A stretch of DNA of 24,555 bases from DATBED01 sp035480695 (GTDB lineage Bacteria > Patescibacteriota > Saccharimonadia > Saccharimonadales > UBA4665). Every line of letters begins with the position of its first letter. Position 1 is the first letter of the stretch. Location of the stretch: contig DATIHM010000076.1 in the NCBI GenBank assembly GCA_035480695.1, forward strand, positions 1 to 24,555. Reading direction: 5' to 3'. Made by a program: the position numbers and the translations under genes. This document shows, in pieces, positions 6,777 through 14,708 of the stretch. Below the pieces are notes generated by a model. The model had not been told where the DNA came from and ran no database searches. It saw only the letters and a list, made by a program, of their open reading frames with translations.

Positions 6777-7463
6777 TTAACCTCCGCTTCCCAAAAACGC
6801 CTTGCGGGCTTTTATAAAGTCTTCGATGTCTTTTGGCAAGTACTTTTTCTCGACGGCCTGCACGCGGGCGAAAAGACTTTCGGAAGTGTCGCCCGGCTCG
6901 ACCGGCACTTTGTGCTCGGCGATGATCGGCCCGGCGTCGTACTCCTCGGAAACGACATGAAGCGTCTGTCCGCCGTACGGCAAATGGTGTTCGAGCACGT
7001 AAGCCTGGATGTTCTCACCGTAAAATCCCTGCGTGTCTGGCAAAAGCCCGGGGTGGGTGTTGAGCATGCGCGCCTGGAAGGCGCTTCGGTACGACGGGAC
7101 CCAGCCGAACTCTTTGATCAGGTTTTTGCCGACGCGTTTCATGTAGCCCATAAGCGCGACCACGTCGAAGTTGCCGACATTGAGCGTTTCCAGAATAGCC
7201 GCTTCTTCGGCCGCGGTTTGGAAGCCTTTGGCAACGTCTTCGCCGTCGGTCGCCGGGTGCGTCTTGTGGTTTATCAGGACGGTCTCGATGCTCAGACCGA
7301 ATTCGCGGTTCAGGTCAGCGACGCGCCCGAAAACGCCTGCGTCCTGGCGGCTGACAATCACCAGGCCGACGTCCACGCCGATTTCACCGGCCTGGCCGGC
7401 GCGGATGAACGCTTCGGCCGTCGTCCCGCCCCCCGAAGCCAGGATGGCGATGCGCGGCTTCAT
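6777..7463 (-). CDS. purN: Glycinamide ribonucleotide transformylase (10-formyl-THF dependent)
   Basis: The protein has 228 residues, somewhat longer than the usual 190-210. It formylates GAR from 10-formyltetrahydrofolate. The catalytic triad is recognisable as Asn135 and His137 (LNTHPGLLP) and Asp176 (EEYDAGPII), equivalent to Asn106, His108 and Asp144 of E. coli. VALMGYMKRVGKNL matches the family's LAGYMRIL region. The N-terminal GNGSN loop is altered to GGGTT, and about a dozen extra residues (GWVPSYRSAFQAR) precede the catalytic Asn. The ATG overlaps the purF stop by 4 nt (ATGA), and purD follows after 1 nt. This is a divergent but apparently complete PurN. Its presence means the formate-dependent PurT is not needed. 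Confidence 0.93.
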   Translation of the reverse strand: MKPRIAILASGGGTTAEAFIRAGQAGEIGVDVGLVIVSRQDAGVFGRVADLNREFGLSIETVLINHKTHPATDGEDVAKGFQTAAEEAAILETLNVGNFDVVALMGYMKRVGKNLIKEFGWVPSYRSAFQARMLNTHPGLLPDTQGFYGENIQAYVLEHHLPYGGQTLHVVSEEYDAGPIIAEHKVPVEPGDTSESLFARVQAVEKKYLPKDIEDFIKARKAFLGSGG

Positions 7464-8947
7464 CTCGTCTTGGTGCTGGCCAGCTCCACTGGCTCATAAG
7501 TCTGCTTGGGCAGGACTTTGCCCGGCCCGAGCTTGACGATTTCCTGGGCGCGTTTGCCGATATCGATCGGGTAATCGCCGCTGAAGTGGGAGGTGTTGAA
7601 GCTGGCTTCCGGCAAGCCGGTCGACTTGATCATGCCATCGAATGACAAGAAGTGCAGGCTGGTGGCGCCAACGTGCTCGCACATTTCGGGCACGGTCATG
7701 TAAGCGGCCAGCAGCTCGGTCTGGCGAGGTGTGTTGATTCCATAAAAGTCCGGATGGCGCACCGGCGGCGAAGTGATTACCAGGTGCACCTCTTTGGCGC
7801 CGGCCTCGAAAATCATCTGGACCAGGTGGCGCATGGTCGTGCCGCGCACGATGGAATCGTCGACTAAAACGACCCGCTTGTCTTTCAGCAGGTCGATGAC
7901 GGGGTTGAGCTTCATTTTGAGGTCGCGCTCGCGCAGCTGGGCTGTCGGGCGGATGAACGTGCGATGGATGTAACGGTTCTTGATGAGCGCCATCTCGAAA
8001 GGAATGCCGCTGGCCTGGCTGTAACCCAGCGCCGCCGGCACGCCCGAGTCGGGCACCGGCACGATGACGTCGGCATCGATGGGGAATTCCTTGGCCATGG
8101 CGCGGCCGAAATCCTGGCGCACCAGGTCGACCCGACGACCGAGCAGTAGGCTGTCTGGGCGGGCAAAGTAGACCATTTCGAAGATATCGAGCTTGAGATT
8201 GCCAAGCCTGACTTGTTCTGACTTCAGGCCGGATTCATCGATGGCAACCAGCTCGCCCGGCTGGATGTCGCGCTCAAATTTAGCGCCGATAGTGTCGAAG
8301 GCGCAGGTTTCGCTGGCTACGACGTAACCGTCGCCCAGCCGGCCGAGCGACAGCGGCCGGATACCGCACTCGTCGCGGAAGGCCACCAGCGTGGTCGCAT
8401 CCATCGCCACAATAGAAAAGGCCCCTGTAAACAGGGGCCAGGCTTGCTTGATAGCGTCCACGAGCTTGGCGCCATCGTCCATGTAGCACGTAATGGCGGC
8501 CATCATCATTGCGGTGTCATTCTTTTGCTCGAGGTTTACACCTCGCTTGTCCAGGAATTCCTCGATCTTCGTCGTGTCGGGCAGGTTGCCGTTGTGGGCC
8601 AACGCCACCTTGTGCTTGTGGTCGATGTAAGGCTGGTTGAAGCAATCGTCAGCGCCGCCGCTGGTCGAGTAACGGTTGTGGCCGATGGCCAAGTGGCCGG
8701 GCAACTGCTCAAGGTCTTCTTCGCGATAAACCGTGGCCACCAAGCCTTGAGCGGCATGGCGGTAGAGTTGCTGGCCATCGCTGCTGACGATGCCCGAGCT
8801 TTCCTGGCCGCGATGCTGCAGCGCCCACAGCCCGTAAAAAGTAAGACGGGCCGCTTCAAGGCCCGCCTGGCTACTCGCTTTCGGCCCTATAATGCCGAAT
8901 ACCGCGCACTTTTCCTTGATCTCGTCCGTCGTTGGGGCTAGTGGCAT
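7460..8947 (-). CDS. purF: Amidophosphoribosyltransferase, lacking Fe-S ligands
   Basis: The protein has 495 residues and catalyses the committed purine step: glutamine plus PRPP gives phosphoribosylamine. Cys14 (EKCAVFGIIG) would become the N-terminal nucleophile of the glutaminase domain after removal of a 13-residue propeptide. HRGQESSG, GHNRYSTSG and LAHNGNLPD complete that domain. The phosphoribosyltransferase PRPP loop is VVLVDDSIVRGTTM (359-372). The propeptide is a feature of the Bacillus-type, 4Fe-4S PurF, yet the positions of its four cluster cysteines hold Asp254, Asp400, Asn451 and His454. A GGAG lies a few nt before the ATG. It is first in a purF-purN-purD operon, divergent from purM. 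A terminator-like hairpin lies within the coding sequence. Confidence 0.96.
   Translation of the reverse strand: MPLAPTTDEIKEKCAVFGIIGPKASSQAGLEAARLTFYGLWALQHRGQESSGIVSSDGQQLYRHAAQGLVATVYREEDLEQLPGHLAIGHNRYSTSGGADDCFNQPYIDHKHKVALAHNGNLPDTTKIEEFLDKRGVNLEQKNDTAMMMAAITCYMDDGAKLVDAIKQAWPLFTGAFSIVAMDATTLVAFRDECGIRPLSLGRLGDGYVVASETCAFDTIGAKFERDIQPGELVAIDESGLKSEQVRLGNLKLDIFEMVYFARPDSLLLGRRVDLVRQDFGRAMAKEFPIDADVIVPVPDSGVPAALGYSQASGIPFEMALIKNRYIHRTFIRPTAQLRERDLKMKLNPVIDLLKDKRVVLVDDSIVRGTTMRHLVQMIFEAGAKEVHLVITSPPVRHPDFYGINTPRQTELLAAYMTVPEMCEHVGATSLHFLSFDGMIKSTGLPEASFNTSHFSGDYPIDIGKRAQEIVKLGPGKVLPKQTYEPVELASTKTR
8414..8439 (-). terminator. Intrinsic-terminator-like hairpin inside purF
   Basis: On the minus strand GGCCCCTG, loop TTTA and CAGGGGCC form a perfect 8-bp GC-rich stem (8439-8420). 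TTTTCT follows directly (8419-8414). It covers codons of about residues 170-178 (WPLFTGAFS), a region conserved in PurF, so part of the sequence is constrained by protein. Active translation would normally prevent folding. When translation stalls, it could end transcription early and cause polarity on purN and purD. Confidence 0.4.
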
Positions 8948-9034
8948 CGCTGCTCCGCTTAGCTTTGCTGAAAAGTAAAAAAGCGTCGAGCCCGAAAGTC
9001 TGTGATAATGCCGCCGCGCTTATTACTTATCCTT

Positions 9035-9064
9035 ATCATAATATACTTCGTGGAGCATTAGCAA
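9035..9064 (-). promoter_or_regulatory. Probable purF promoter
   Basis: TTGCTA (9064-9059) and TATGAT (9040-9035) on the minus strand have an 18-bp spacer. The predicted start near 9028 gives a leader of about 80 nt, the longest in the window. That leader contains AAGCG pairing with a distal CGCTT followed by a T run, but the stem is too short and the loop too long to call an attenuator. Confidence 0.5.
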
Positions 9065-9086
9065 GACCTCGGAATTCTGTTACAAT
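9058..9086 (+). promoter_or_regulatory. Probable purM-purL promoter
   Basis: TTAGCA (9058-9063), a 17-bp spacer and TACAAT (9081-9086) match the sigma70 consensus at 4/6 and 5/6 positions. The predicted start is near 9093, just before the AAGGAG ribosome binding site at 9095-9100. The -35 hexamer overlaps that of the divergent purF promoter almost completely. Confidence 0.6.
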
Positions 9087-9107
9087 AAATCAGTAAGGAG
9101 CCGGCCC

Positions 9108-10229
9108 GTGGCGAAGAAGCTAGATTATCACCACTCTGTTAACTATTCCCAAGCGGACCCCATGAAAGTGCTGGCGCAAAAAGAGGGGTTGGCTACAGCC
9201 CGAAACATGCCTTTCGGATTTGCAGAAGTTGACGGCACGCGCGGCGAATCGGCCTACGTTTTCAAGATGGGAGAGCAGTGGGGTGCTTTCGTGCAGGAAG
9301 GTCTAGGTACCAAGAGCCTGATAGCCCAATCCGTTTACGAAAAGACCGGCCAGTCGCATTTCGCAGCGGTAGCTCAAGACACCGTTGCATGTGTCATCAA
9401 CGACCTGGTCAGTGTCGGCGCCACACCGGTGGTGCTCAACGCTTATTGGTCGTCGAGTTCTTATGCCTGGCTGACTGAAGATTACGCTGAGGAATTCATC
9501 AAAGGCTGGCGCGCGGCTTGCGACGCCGCCGGCGTGGTCTGGGGCGGCGGCGAAACCCAGTCGTTGCCTGGCGTGGTCGCAGACGGTGCCCTGGAGCTAG
9601 CCGGCTCCGCTTTCGGTGTTATCAAAGATGAAAGGTACTTGATTCAAGGCAAAAATATTGACGGCGGCACAAAAGAGCAATCTGGCGACGTAATAGTCTT
9701 AATCGAATCAAGCGGGCCGCACGCTAACGGCATCAGTCTTGTCCGCGAAATCGCCAAGCAGCTGCCAGAAGGCTATCAGACCAAATTGCCGAGCGGCACA
9801 ACGCTGGGCGAAGCGGTTTTGCAACCGACACACCTTTATTCCAAATTGGTTTTGGCACTGCAAGATGCCGGGCTGGATATCCATTACTTGTCGAACATCA
9901 CAGGGCACGGCTGGCGCAAGCTGATGAGAGCAGATGTTGAATTCAGCTACGTCATGCATGAAGTGCCGCCGGTACCGGAAATCTTCAGTTTCATCGCCGA
10001 GCAATCTGGCAACTCCTTGAAAGAAATGTACGGCAACTACAACATGGGCGCCGGCTACGCCGTTTACGTGCCGCCAGAGCAAGGTGAAGAAGCAGTGAAG
10101 ATAGCTGCCGATTGCGGCCTGAAAGCCTGGGTGGCCGGCGCGGTAGAGCTTGGCCCTAAAGAAGTCCTGATTACGGCGCCGGAAGCGTCTGGCATACGGT
10201 TCGAGGCCGACAGCCTGGAGGTACGCTAG
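9108..10229 (+). CDS. purM: Phosphoribosylformylglycinamidine cyclo-ligase (AIR synthetase)
   Basis: The protein has 373 residues and closes the imidazole ring of FGAM to AIR with ATP. Motifs: EGLGTKSLIA (family DGVGTKLKIA), DTVACVINDLVSVGATPVVLNAYW (Asp-rich ATP site), GGGETQSLPGV, SSGPHANGISLVR, and LQPTHLYSKLVLAL before the second domain. ITGHGWRKLMR replaces the usual ITGGG-type segment, and GNYNMGAGYAVYV near the end matches the family's FNMGIG. The GTG start at 9108 has AAGGAG 7 nt upstream. Its TAG stop shares one base with the purL GTG (TAGTG). It is clearly PurM, though diverged. Confidence 0.93.
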   Translation: MAKKLDYHHSVNYSQADPMKVLAQKEGLATARNMPFGFAEVDGTRGESAYVFKMGEQWGAFVQEGLGTKSLIAQSVYEKTGQSHFAAVAQDTVACVINDLVSVGATPVVLNAYWSSSSYAWLTEDYAEEFIKGWRAACDAAGVVWGGGETQSLPGVVADGALELAGSAFGVIKDERYLIQGKNIDGGTKEQSGDVIVLIESSGPHANGISLVREIAKQLPEGYQTKLPSGTTLGEAVLQPTHLYSKLVLALQDAGLDIHYLSNITGHGWRKLMRADVEFSYVMHEVPPVPEIFSFIAEQSGNSLKEMYGNYNMGAGYAVYVPPEQGEEAVKIAADCGLKAWVAGAVELGPKEVLITAPEASGIRFEADSLEVR

Positions 10230-13200
10230 TGGAGATTCTTGCAGGACCAGACGCCCTGTCAGATTTCCGCGCCAAAAAACTCCTCAAACAGCTGCAAGCA
10301 CTCGGCCAGCCGGTCATCGCGGTCCGAGCAAAATACATCCATTTCATCGACCTTGAAAAACCGTTAAGCGAACGACGCGACCGCCAGTTGTGGGAGCTGC
10401 TGCTTTACGGCACAGACAGCGGCGACAGCAATCTGGCCGGAAAAGGCCATGTTGAAGGTTTCGTTGTGATTCCGCGGCCAGGCACGATTTCGCCGTGGTC
10501 AAGCAAAGCGACCGACATCGTCCGTAATGCTGGACTGACCGAGGTGAAGCGGGTCGAGCGGGGAACCGGCTACGACTTGCTCTGTAGCCAAGGCCAGCTT
10601 GACCGTGAGGTCGCTGCCAGCCTGCTGCACGACCGCATGACCGAAGCGGTTGTCGAGCAAAGCGAAGACGCGGCCGTGCTGTTCGAAGAGCACAAACCAA
10701 AGCCACTTGGCATCATCGACATTTCAAGCGGCAAGGCCTCGCTGCAGGAAGCCAACAGCGAGTTGGCGCTGGCCATGTCCGAAGCTGAAATCGATTATTT
10801 ACACGGCGCCTACAAGCAGCTGGGGCGCAATCCGACCGATGTGGAGCTGATGATGTTCGCCCAGGTCAACAGCGAGCACACGAGGCATAAGATTTTCAAC
10901 GCCGACTGGGTGATCAATGGCAAAAAGCAGCCCAAAAGCCTTTTCAAAATGATCAAAAACACTTATGAGAAGGGTGGACAGGACGTGCTGTCGGCTTATA
11001 GCGACAACGCGGCTGTGTTGCGCGGGCCGGTGGCCTGGCGCTTCTTCGCCGACGGCGGCACCTACAGTTATCACAAAGAGCCGGTTCACAGCGTCATCAA
11101 AGTGGAAACGCACAACCACCCGACGGCCATCGCTCCGGTGCCCGGCGCCGCCACCGGCATCGGCGGCGAAATCCGCGACGAGGCGGCCACCGGCCGCGGC
11201 GCCCATTCCAAAATGGGTTTGGCCGGTTTTACAGTTTCGAACCTGCGCATCCCGGAAGCCACCCAACCTTGGGAAAAGTCTTACGGCAAGCCCGGGCGCA
11301 TCGTCAGTCCGCTCGACATCATGCTGCACGCGCCCATCGGCGGCGCCGGCTATGCTAACGAGTTCGGCCGGCCGAACCTGCTCGGTTATTTCCGCACTTA
11401 CGAAGAGCAGCTGGCCGACGGCGTCTGGGGCTACCACAAACCGATTATGATTGCCGGCGGTCTGGGCAATATCCGCGACATGCATGTCCAAAAACGACAG
11501 CTGCCGGTCGGCGCCAAGATAATCCAGCTGGGCGGCCCGGCCATGCTGATCGGCCTGGGCGGCGGTGCCTCCGCCAGTATGGGTCTCGGTAGCAGCAGCG
11601 AGGAGCTGGATTTCGCTTCGGTGCAGCGCGGCAACGGCGAGATTGAGCGGCGCGCCAACGAAGTGATCGATGCCTGCTGGGCTCTGGGCGAAGACAACCC
11701 GATTATCACTATTCATGACGTCGGAGCCGGCGGCCTATGTAATGCCTTGCCGGAGTTGGTGCACGATTCCGGCCGTGGCGGGAGCTTCGAGCTGCGTGAC
11801 ATCCCGAGCGCCGAGCCGGGCCTTAGCCCGCTCGAAATCTGGTGTAACGAGGCGCAGGAGCGTTATGTGCTGGGAATCGCGCCCGAAGACCTGGCTAAGT
11901 TCGAGGCTATCTGCGCCCGCGAACGCTGCCCGTTCGCCGTCGTGGGCGAAGTTACGGAGGCTGAACAACTCATCCTCAATGACAGAATGTTCAAGAACCA
12001 GCCGATCGATCTGCCGATCGAGGTGCTGTTCGGCAAGCCGCCCAAGATGACGCGCGAGGTAGACCGCCAGCCGCAAAAAAGAGAAGGGTTGGAGCTTGAC
12101 GGCATCAAACTAGACGAAGCGATTGAGCGGGTCCTGAAGTTACCTGCCGTAGGCAGCAAGAAGTTCCTGATTACCATCGGCGACCGTACAGTCGGCGGAT
12201 TAGTGGCGCGTGACCAGATGGTCGGGCCGTGGCAGGTTCCGGTCAGCGATGTAGCCGTTTCGGCAGCCGCATTCAACACTGACGCCGGCGAAGCCATGGC
12301 CATGGGCGAGCGTTCGCCACTGGCGCTGATTGACGCGCCGGCCGCGGCCCGGATGGCCGTCGGCGAAGCCATCACGAACATCGCTGCTGCGGACATCGCC
12401 AAGCTCCAAGACATCAAACTGTCGGCCAACTGGATGGCCGCGGCCGGCCACGCCCAGGAAGACCAGCACCTCTATGACAGCGTCAAAACCATCGGCGAGG
12501 ATTTCTGCCCGACGCTCGGCCTGACCATTCCGGTCGGCAAAGACTCGCTTAGCATGCGCACTACTTGGCGCGACAACGATGACCCAAAAAGTGTCACTTC
12601 GCCGGTGTCGCTTATCATCACCAGCTTCGCACCTGTTCAAAATGTCGAAGAAACCCTGACGCCGCAGCTCGACCTGTCGCAGGAAACGTCACTCATTCTT
12701 ATTGACCTGTCTAAAGGGAATCAGCGCTTGGGCGGTTCCGCGCTGGCCCAGGTTTACAACCAGCTGGGCAACGCGGCGCCGGATGCAGATCCTAACGTGC
12801 TCAAATCCTTCTTCAATGACCTGACGGAGCTTAAAAAACGGGGCAAAATCCTGGCTTATCACGACCGCTCCGACGGTGGGTTGCTGGCAACCGTACTGGA
12901 AATGTCCTTCGCCAGCCGCTGCGGCCTCGACTTGGATTTCACAAATCTGCCAGGTAGATTACTCGAAAAACTGTTTAACGAAGAGTTAGGTGCCGTCATA
13001 CAGGTGGCCAAATCGGATGAAAAAACAGTGCTCGACAAATTCGACGGCCAAGCCTACGCGTTAGGCCAACCGATGAAGGAGCAGTCAATCCAGCTTTACG
13101 ACAAAGAGCTAAGCTACAAATACAGTCGGGCCGAGTTGGAGACATGGTGGAACGAGACCAGCTACCGGATCCAGAAACTGCGCGACAACCCTGAGTCGGC

Positions 13201-14071
13201 CGAGCAGGAGTTCGTCGCCATCAAAGACGACGCCGACCCAGGCCTGTCGCCAAAAGTCACATTTGAGATAACGTCCAAACAATACGAAACCGGGCCAAAG
13301 GTTGCCATCTTCCGCGAGCAGGGCGTCAACGGCCAGGTCGAGATGGCTGCCGCTTTCGACCGCGCCGGCTTCACAGCCGTCGATGTGCATCTCAACGACC
13401 TGCTGGACAGCAAGCTCGACCTCGACGATTTCGTCGGCCTGGCCGCCTGCGGCGGCTTCAGCTACGGCGACGTGCTCGGCGCCGGCGAGGGCTGGGCCAA
13501 ATCCATCCTCTTCCACGACGAGTTGCGCACAAAATTCAGTAAATTCTTTGCTCGGGAGGATACGTTCAGTCTCGGCGTCTGCAACGGCTGTCAGACGCTG
13601 GCTGCCCTCAAAGAGCTCATACCGGGCGCCGAGAACTGGCCGGCCTTCAAGAAAAACACTTCCGAGCAATTCGAGGCCCGGGTGGTGACCACCCGCATAA
13701 ATAAAACGCCATCGATTTTGTTCAAAGGCATGGAAGGATCGGTTTTGCCGGTGCCGACGGCGCACGGCGAGGGCCGCGCCGAATTTGCCAACGAACAGGC
13801 CGAGCACCAGGCCATCAAAGGCGGCTTAATCCTGGCCCAGTACACCGACAACCGCGGCAAGGTCACGCAGGCCTACCCCAGCAACCCGAACGGCTCGCCG
13901 GATGGCATCGCCGCGCTGACCACGCCCGACGGCCGCGCCACCATCATCATGCCGCACCCCGAGCGCGCCTTTCTGACGCGCCAACTCTCTTGGCATCCGC
14001 CAGAATGGGGAAACGAATCGCCCTGGTTCCGTATCTTCCAAAACGCCCGCGCCTGGGTCGACAAAAACTAG
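10229..14071 (+). CDS. purL: Phosphoribosylformylglycinamidine synthase, long single-chain form
   Basis: The protein has 1280 residues, the long form found in enterobacteria and eukaryotes, and converts FGAR plus glutamine to FGAM. In order: a PurS-like N-terminal region (1 to about 150), a linker with QVNSEHTRHKIFN, two AIRS-like synthetase halves (KVETHNHPTAIAPVPGAATG, then GAGGLCNALPELVHD and GKDSLSMRT), and a class I glutaminase from about residue 1023. The glutaminase has Cys1118 (GVCNGCQ), His1243 and Glu1245 (MPHPER), with the same spacing as E. coli Cys1135, His1260 and Glu1262. GGAGG at 10217-10221 precedes the GTG start, which overlaps the purM stop by 1 nt. No separate purS or purQ is needed. 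Its end shares CTAG with pyrE. Confidence 0.97.
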   Translation: MEILAGPDALSDFRAKKLLKQLQALGQPVIAVRAKYIHFIDLEKPLSERRDRQLWELLLYGTDSGDSNLAGKGHVEGFVVIPRPGTISPWSSKATDIVRNAGLTEVKRVERGTGYDLLCSQGQLDREVAASLLHDRMTEAVVEQSEDAAVLFEEHKPKPLGIIDISSGKASLQEANSELALAMSEAEIDYLHGAYKQLGRNPTDVELMMFAQVNSEHTRHKIFNADWVINGKKQPKSLFKMIKNTYEKGGQDVLSAYSDNAAVLRGPVAWRFFADGGTYSYHKEPVHSVIKVETHNHPTAIAPVPGAATGIGGEIRDEAATGRGAHSKMGLAGFTVSNLRIPEATQPWEKSYGKPGRIVSPLDIMLHAPIGGAGYANEFGRPNLLGYFRTYEEQLADGVWGYHKPIMIAGGLGNIRDMHVQKRQLPVGAKIIQLGGPAMLIGLGGGASASMGLGSSSEELDFASVQRGNGEIERRANEVIDACWALGEDNPIITIHDVGAGGLCNALPELVHDSGRGGSFELRDIPSAEPGLSPLEIWCNEAQERYVLGIAPEDLAKFEAICARERCPFAVVGEVTEAEQLILNDRMFKNQPIDLPIEVLFGKPPKMTREVDRQPQKREGLELDGIKLDEAIERVLKLPAVGSKKFLITIGDRTVGGLVARDQMVGPWQVPVSDVAVSAAAFNTDAGEAMAMGERSPLALIDAPAAARMAVGEAITNIAAADIAKLQDIKLSANWMAAAGHAQEDQHLYDSVKTIGEDFCPTLGLTIPVGKDSLSMRTTWRDNDDPKSVTSPVSLIITSFAPVQNVEETLTPQLDLSQETSLILIDLSKGNQRLGGSALAQVYNQLGNAAPDADPNVLKSFFNDLTELKKRGKILAYHDRSDGGLLATVLEMSFASRCGLDLDFTNLPGRLLEKLFNEELGAVIQVAKSDEKTVLDKFDGQAYALGQPMKEQSIQLYDKELSYKYSRAELETWWNETSYRIQKLRDNPESAEQEFVAIKDDADPGLSPKVTFEITSKQYETGPKVAIFREQGVNGQVEMAAAFDRAGFTAVDVHLNDLLDSKLDLDDFVGLAACGGFSYGDVLGAGEGWAKSILFHDELRTKFSKFFAREDTFSLGVCNGCQTLAALKELIPGAENWPAFKKNTSEQFEARVVTTRINKTPSILFKGMEGSVLPVPTAHGEGRAEFANEQAEHQAIKGGLILAQYTDNRGKVTQAYPSNPNGSPDGIAALTTPDGRATIIMPHPERAFLTRQLSWHPPEWGNESPWFRIFQNARAWVDKN

Positions 14072-14676
14072 GCTTTTAGGAAATCGATGCACTGCCGGTA
14101 CTTGGCATCGTCGATTTTGCCCTCGGCATGCATGATTTCTACCAGTTCTGGTACAGACATGAAAGCGTGAAGCTTGTAGCCTTTGGCGGCGAGATTTTCT
14201 CGACCGCCCTTGAGGTAATCTAAAAGTACGGCCGCGTCTTTGACGACCAGTCCGTGATCTTCGATGGCCGGAATGGTTTCGAGCAGAGAAGTCGCTTTCA
14301 TACAAAGGTCTTCGATCATTACGACAGTTTCACCCTCTTTAAATTCACCTTCGAGGCTTTTGCCCAAGCCGTGGTCTTTTTTGAGGCCTTCTTTGCGCAT
14401 AAAAATCCACGGTCTTTCAATCTCGAGGCTGATGGCGCCAGCTATAGGCAAGGCGGCGTAAGCGACTCCGGCCAGTCGGTCGTACTGGAGCTGTGACAGG
14501 ATTTCGCCATAAAGTTTGGCGACCTTTTTCATCACGTGCGGATGGCTAATGAAAAGCCGCAAATCCAGGTACATCGGGCCGGTTGTGCCGCTCTTGTACG
14601 TAAATTCGCCGAATTTAAGCGCACCGATTTCGTGCAAATCCAGCGCCAGCTCGCGTTTCTGTTCGTCAGTTGCCAT
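14068..14676 (-). CDS. pyrE: Orotate phosphoribosyltransferase
   Basis: The protein has 202 residues, near the usual length, and makes OMP from orotate and PRPP. Motifs: ALKFGEFTYKSG and YLDLRLFISHP near the N-terminus, AYAALPIAGAISLEI, and RKEGLKKDHG (95-103), the flexible catalytic loop. The PRPP-binding loop is VVMIEDLCMKATSLLETI (118-135): the acidic pair Glu122-Asp123 is present, but the usual TTGG/TSGS turn reads CMKATS. A Gly-to-Ala change at a phosphate-binding turn is unusual. The ATG at 14676 has an AAGGGGG upstream and follows an extended -10. It lies downstream of the methyltransferase-like gene on the same strand and ends inside purL's stop (CTAG). Confidence 0.9.
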   Translation of the reverse strand: MATDEQKRELALDLHEIGALKFGEFTYKSGTTGPMYLDLRLFISHPHVMKKVAKLYGEILSQLQYDRLAGVAYAALPIAGAISLEIERPWIFMRKEGLKKDHGLGKSLEGEFKEGETVVMIEDLCMKATSLLETIPAIEDHGLVVKDAAVLLDYLKGGRENLAAKGYKLHAFMSVPELVEIMHAEGKIDDAKYRQCIDFLKA

Positions 14677-14695
14677 CGTGCCCCCTTATGCCGAC

Positions 14696-14704
14696 AGTTT
14701 AGCA
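14696..14704 (-). promoter_or_regulatory. Possible extended -10 promoter of pyrE
   Basis: TGC followed by TAAACT (14704-14696) on the minus strand fits TGnTATAAT at the TG and at four of six hexamer bases. The predicted start near 14689 leaves a leader of about 13 nt that contains the ribosome binding site. No -35 box is evident. Confidence 0.4.
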
Positions 14705-14708
14705 CAGG

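Noticed and set aside
8948..9030. Riboswitch or attenuator in the purF leader
   Set aside because: The predicted leader is about 80 nt and I could not find a purine-, PRPP- or ppGpp-riboswitch core. The only pairing is a 5-bp stem with a loop of over 30 nt before the T run.
10799..11716. 305-codon minus-strand ORF opposite purL
   Set aside because: It is a shadow frame of PurL with a His/Ala/Gly-rich composition and no domain or ribosome binding site.
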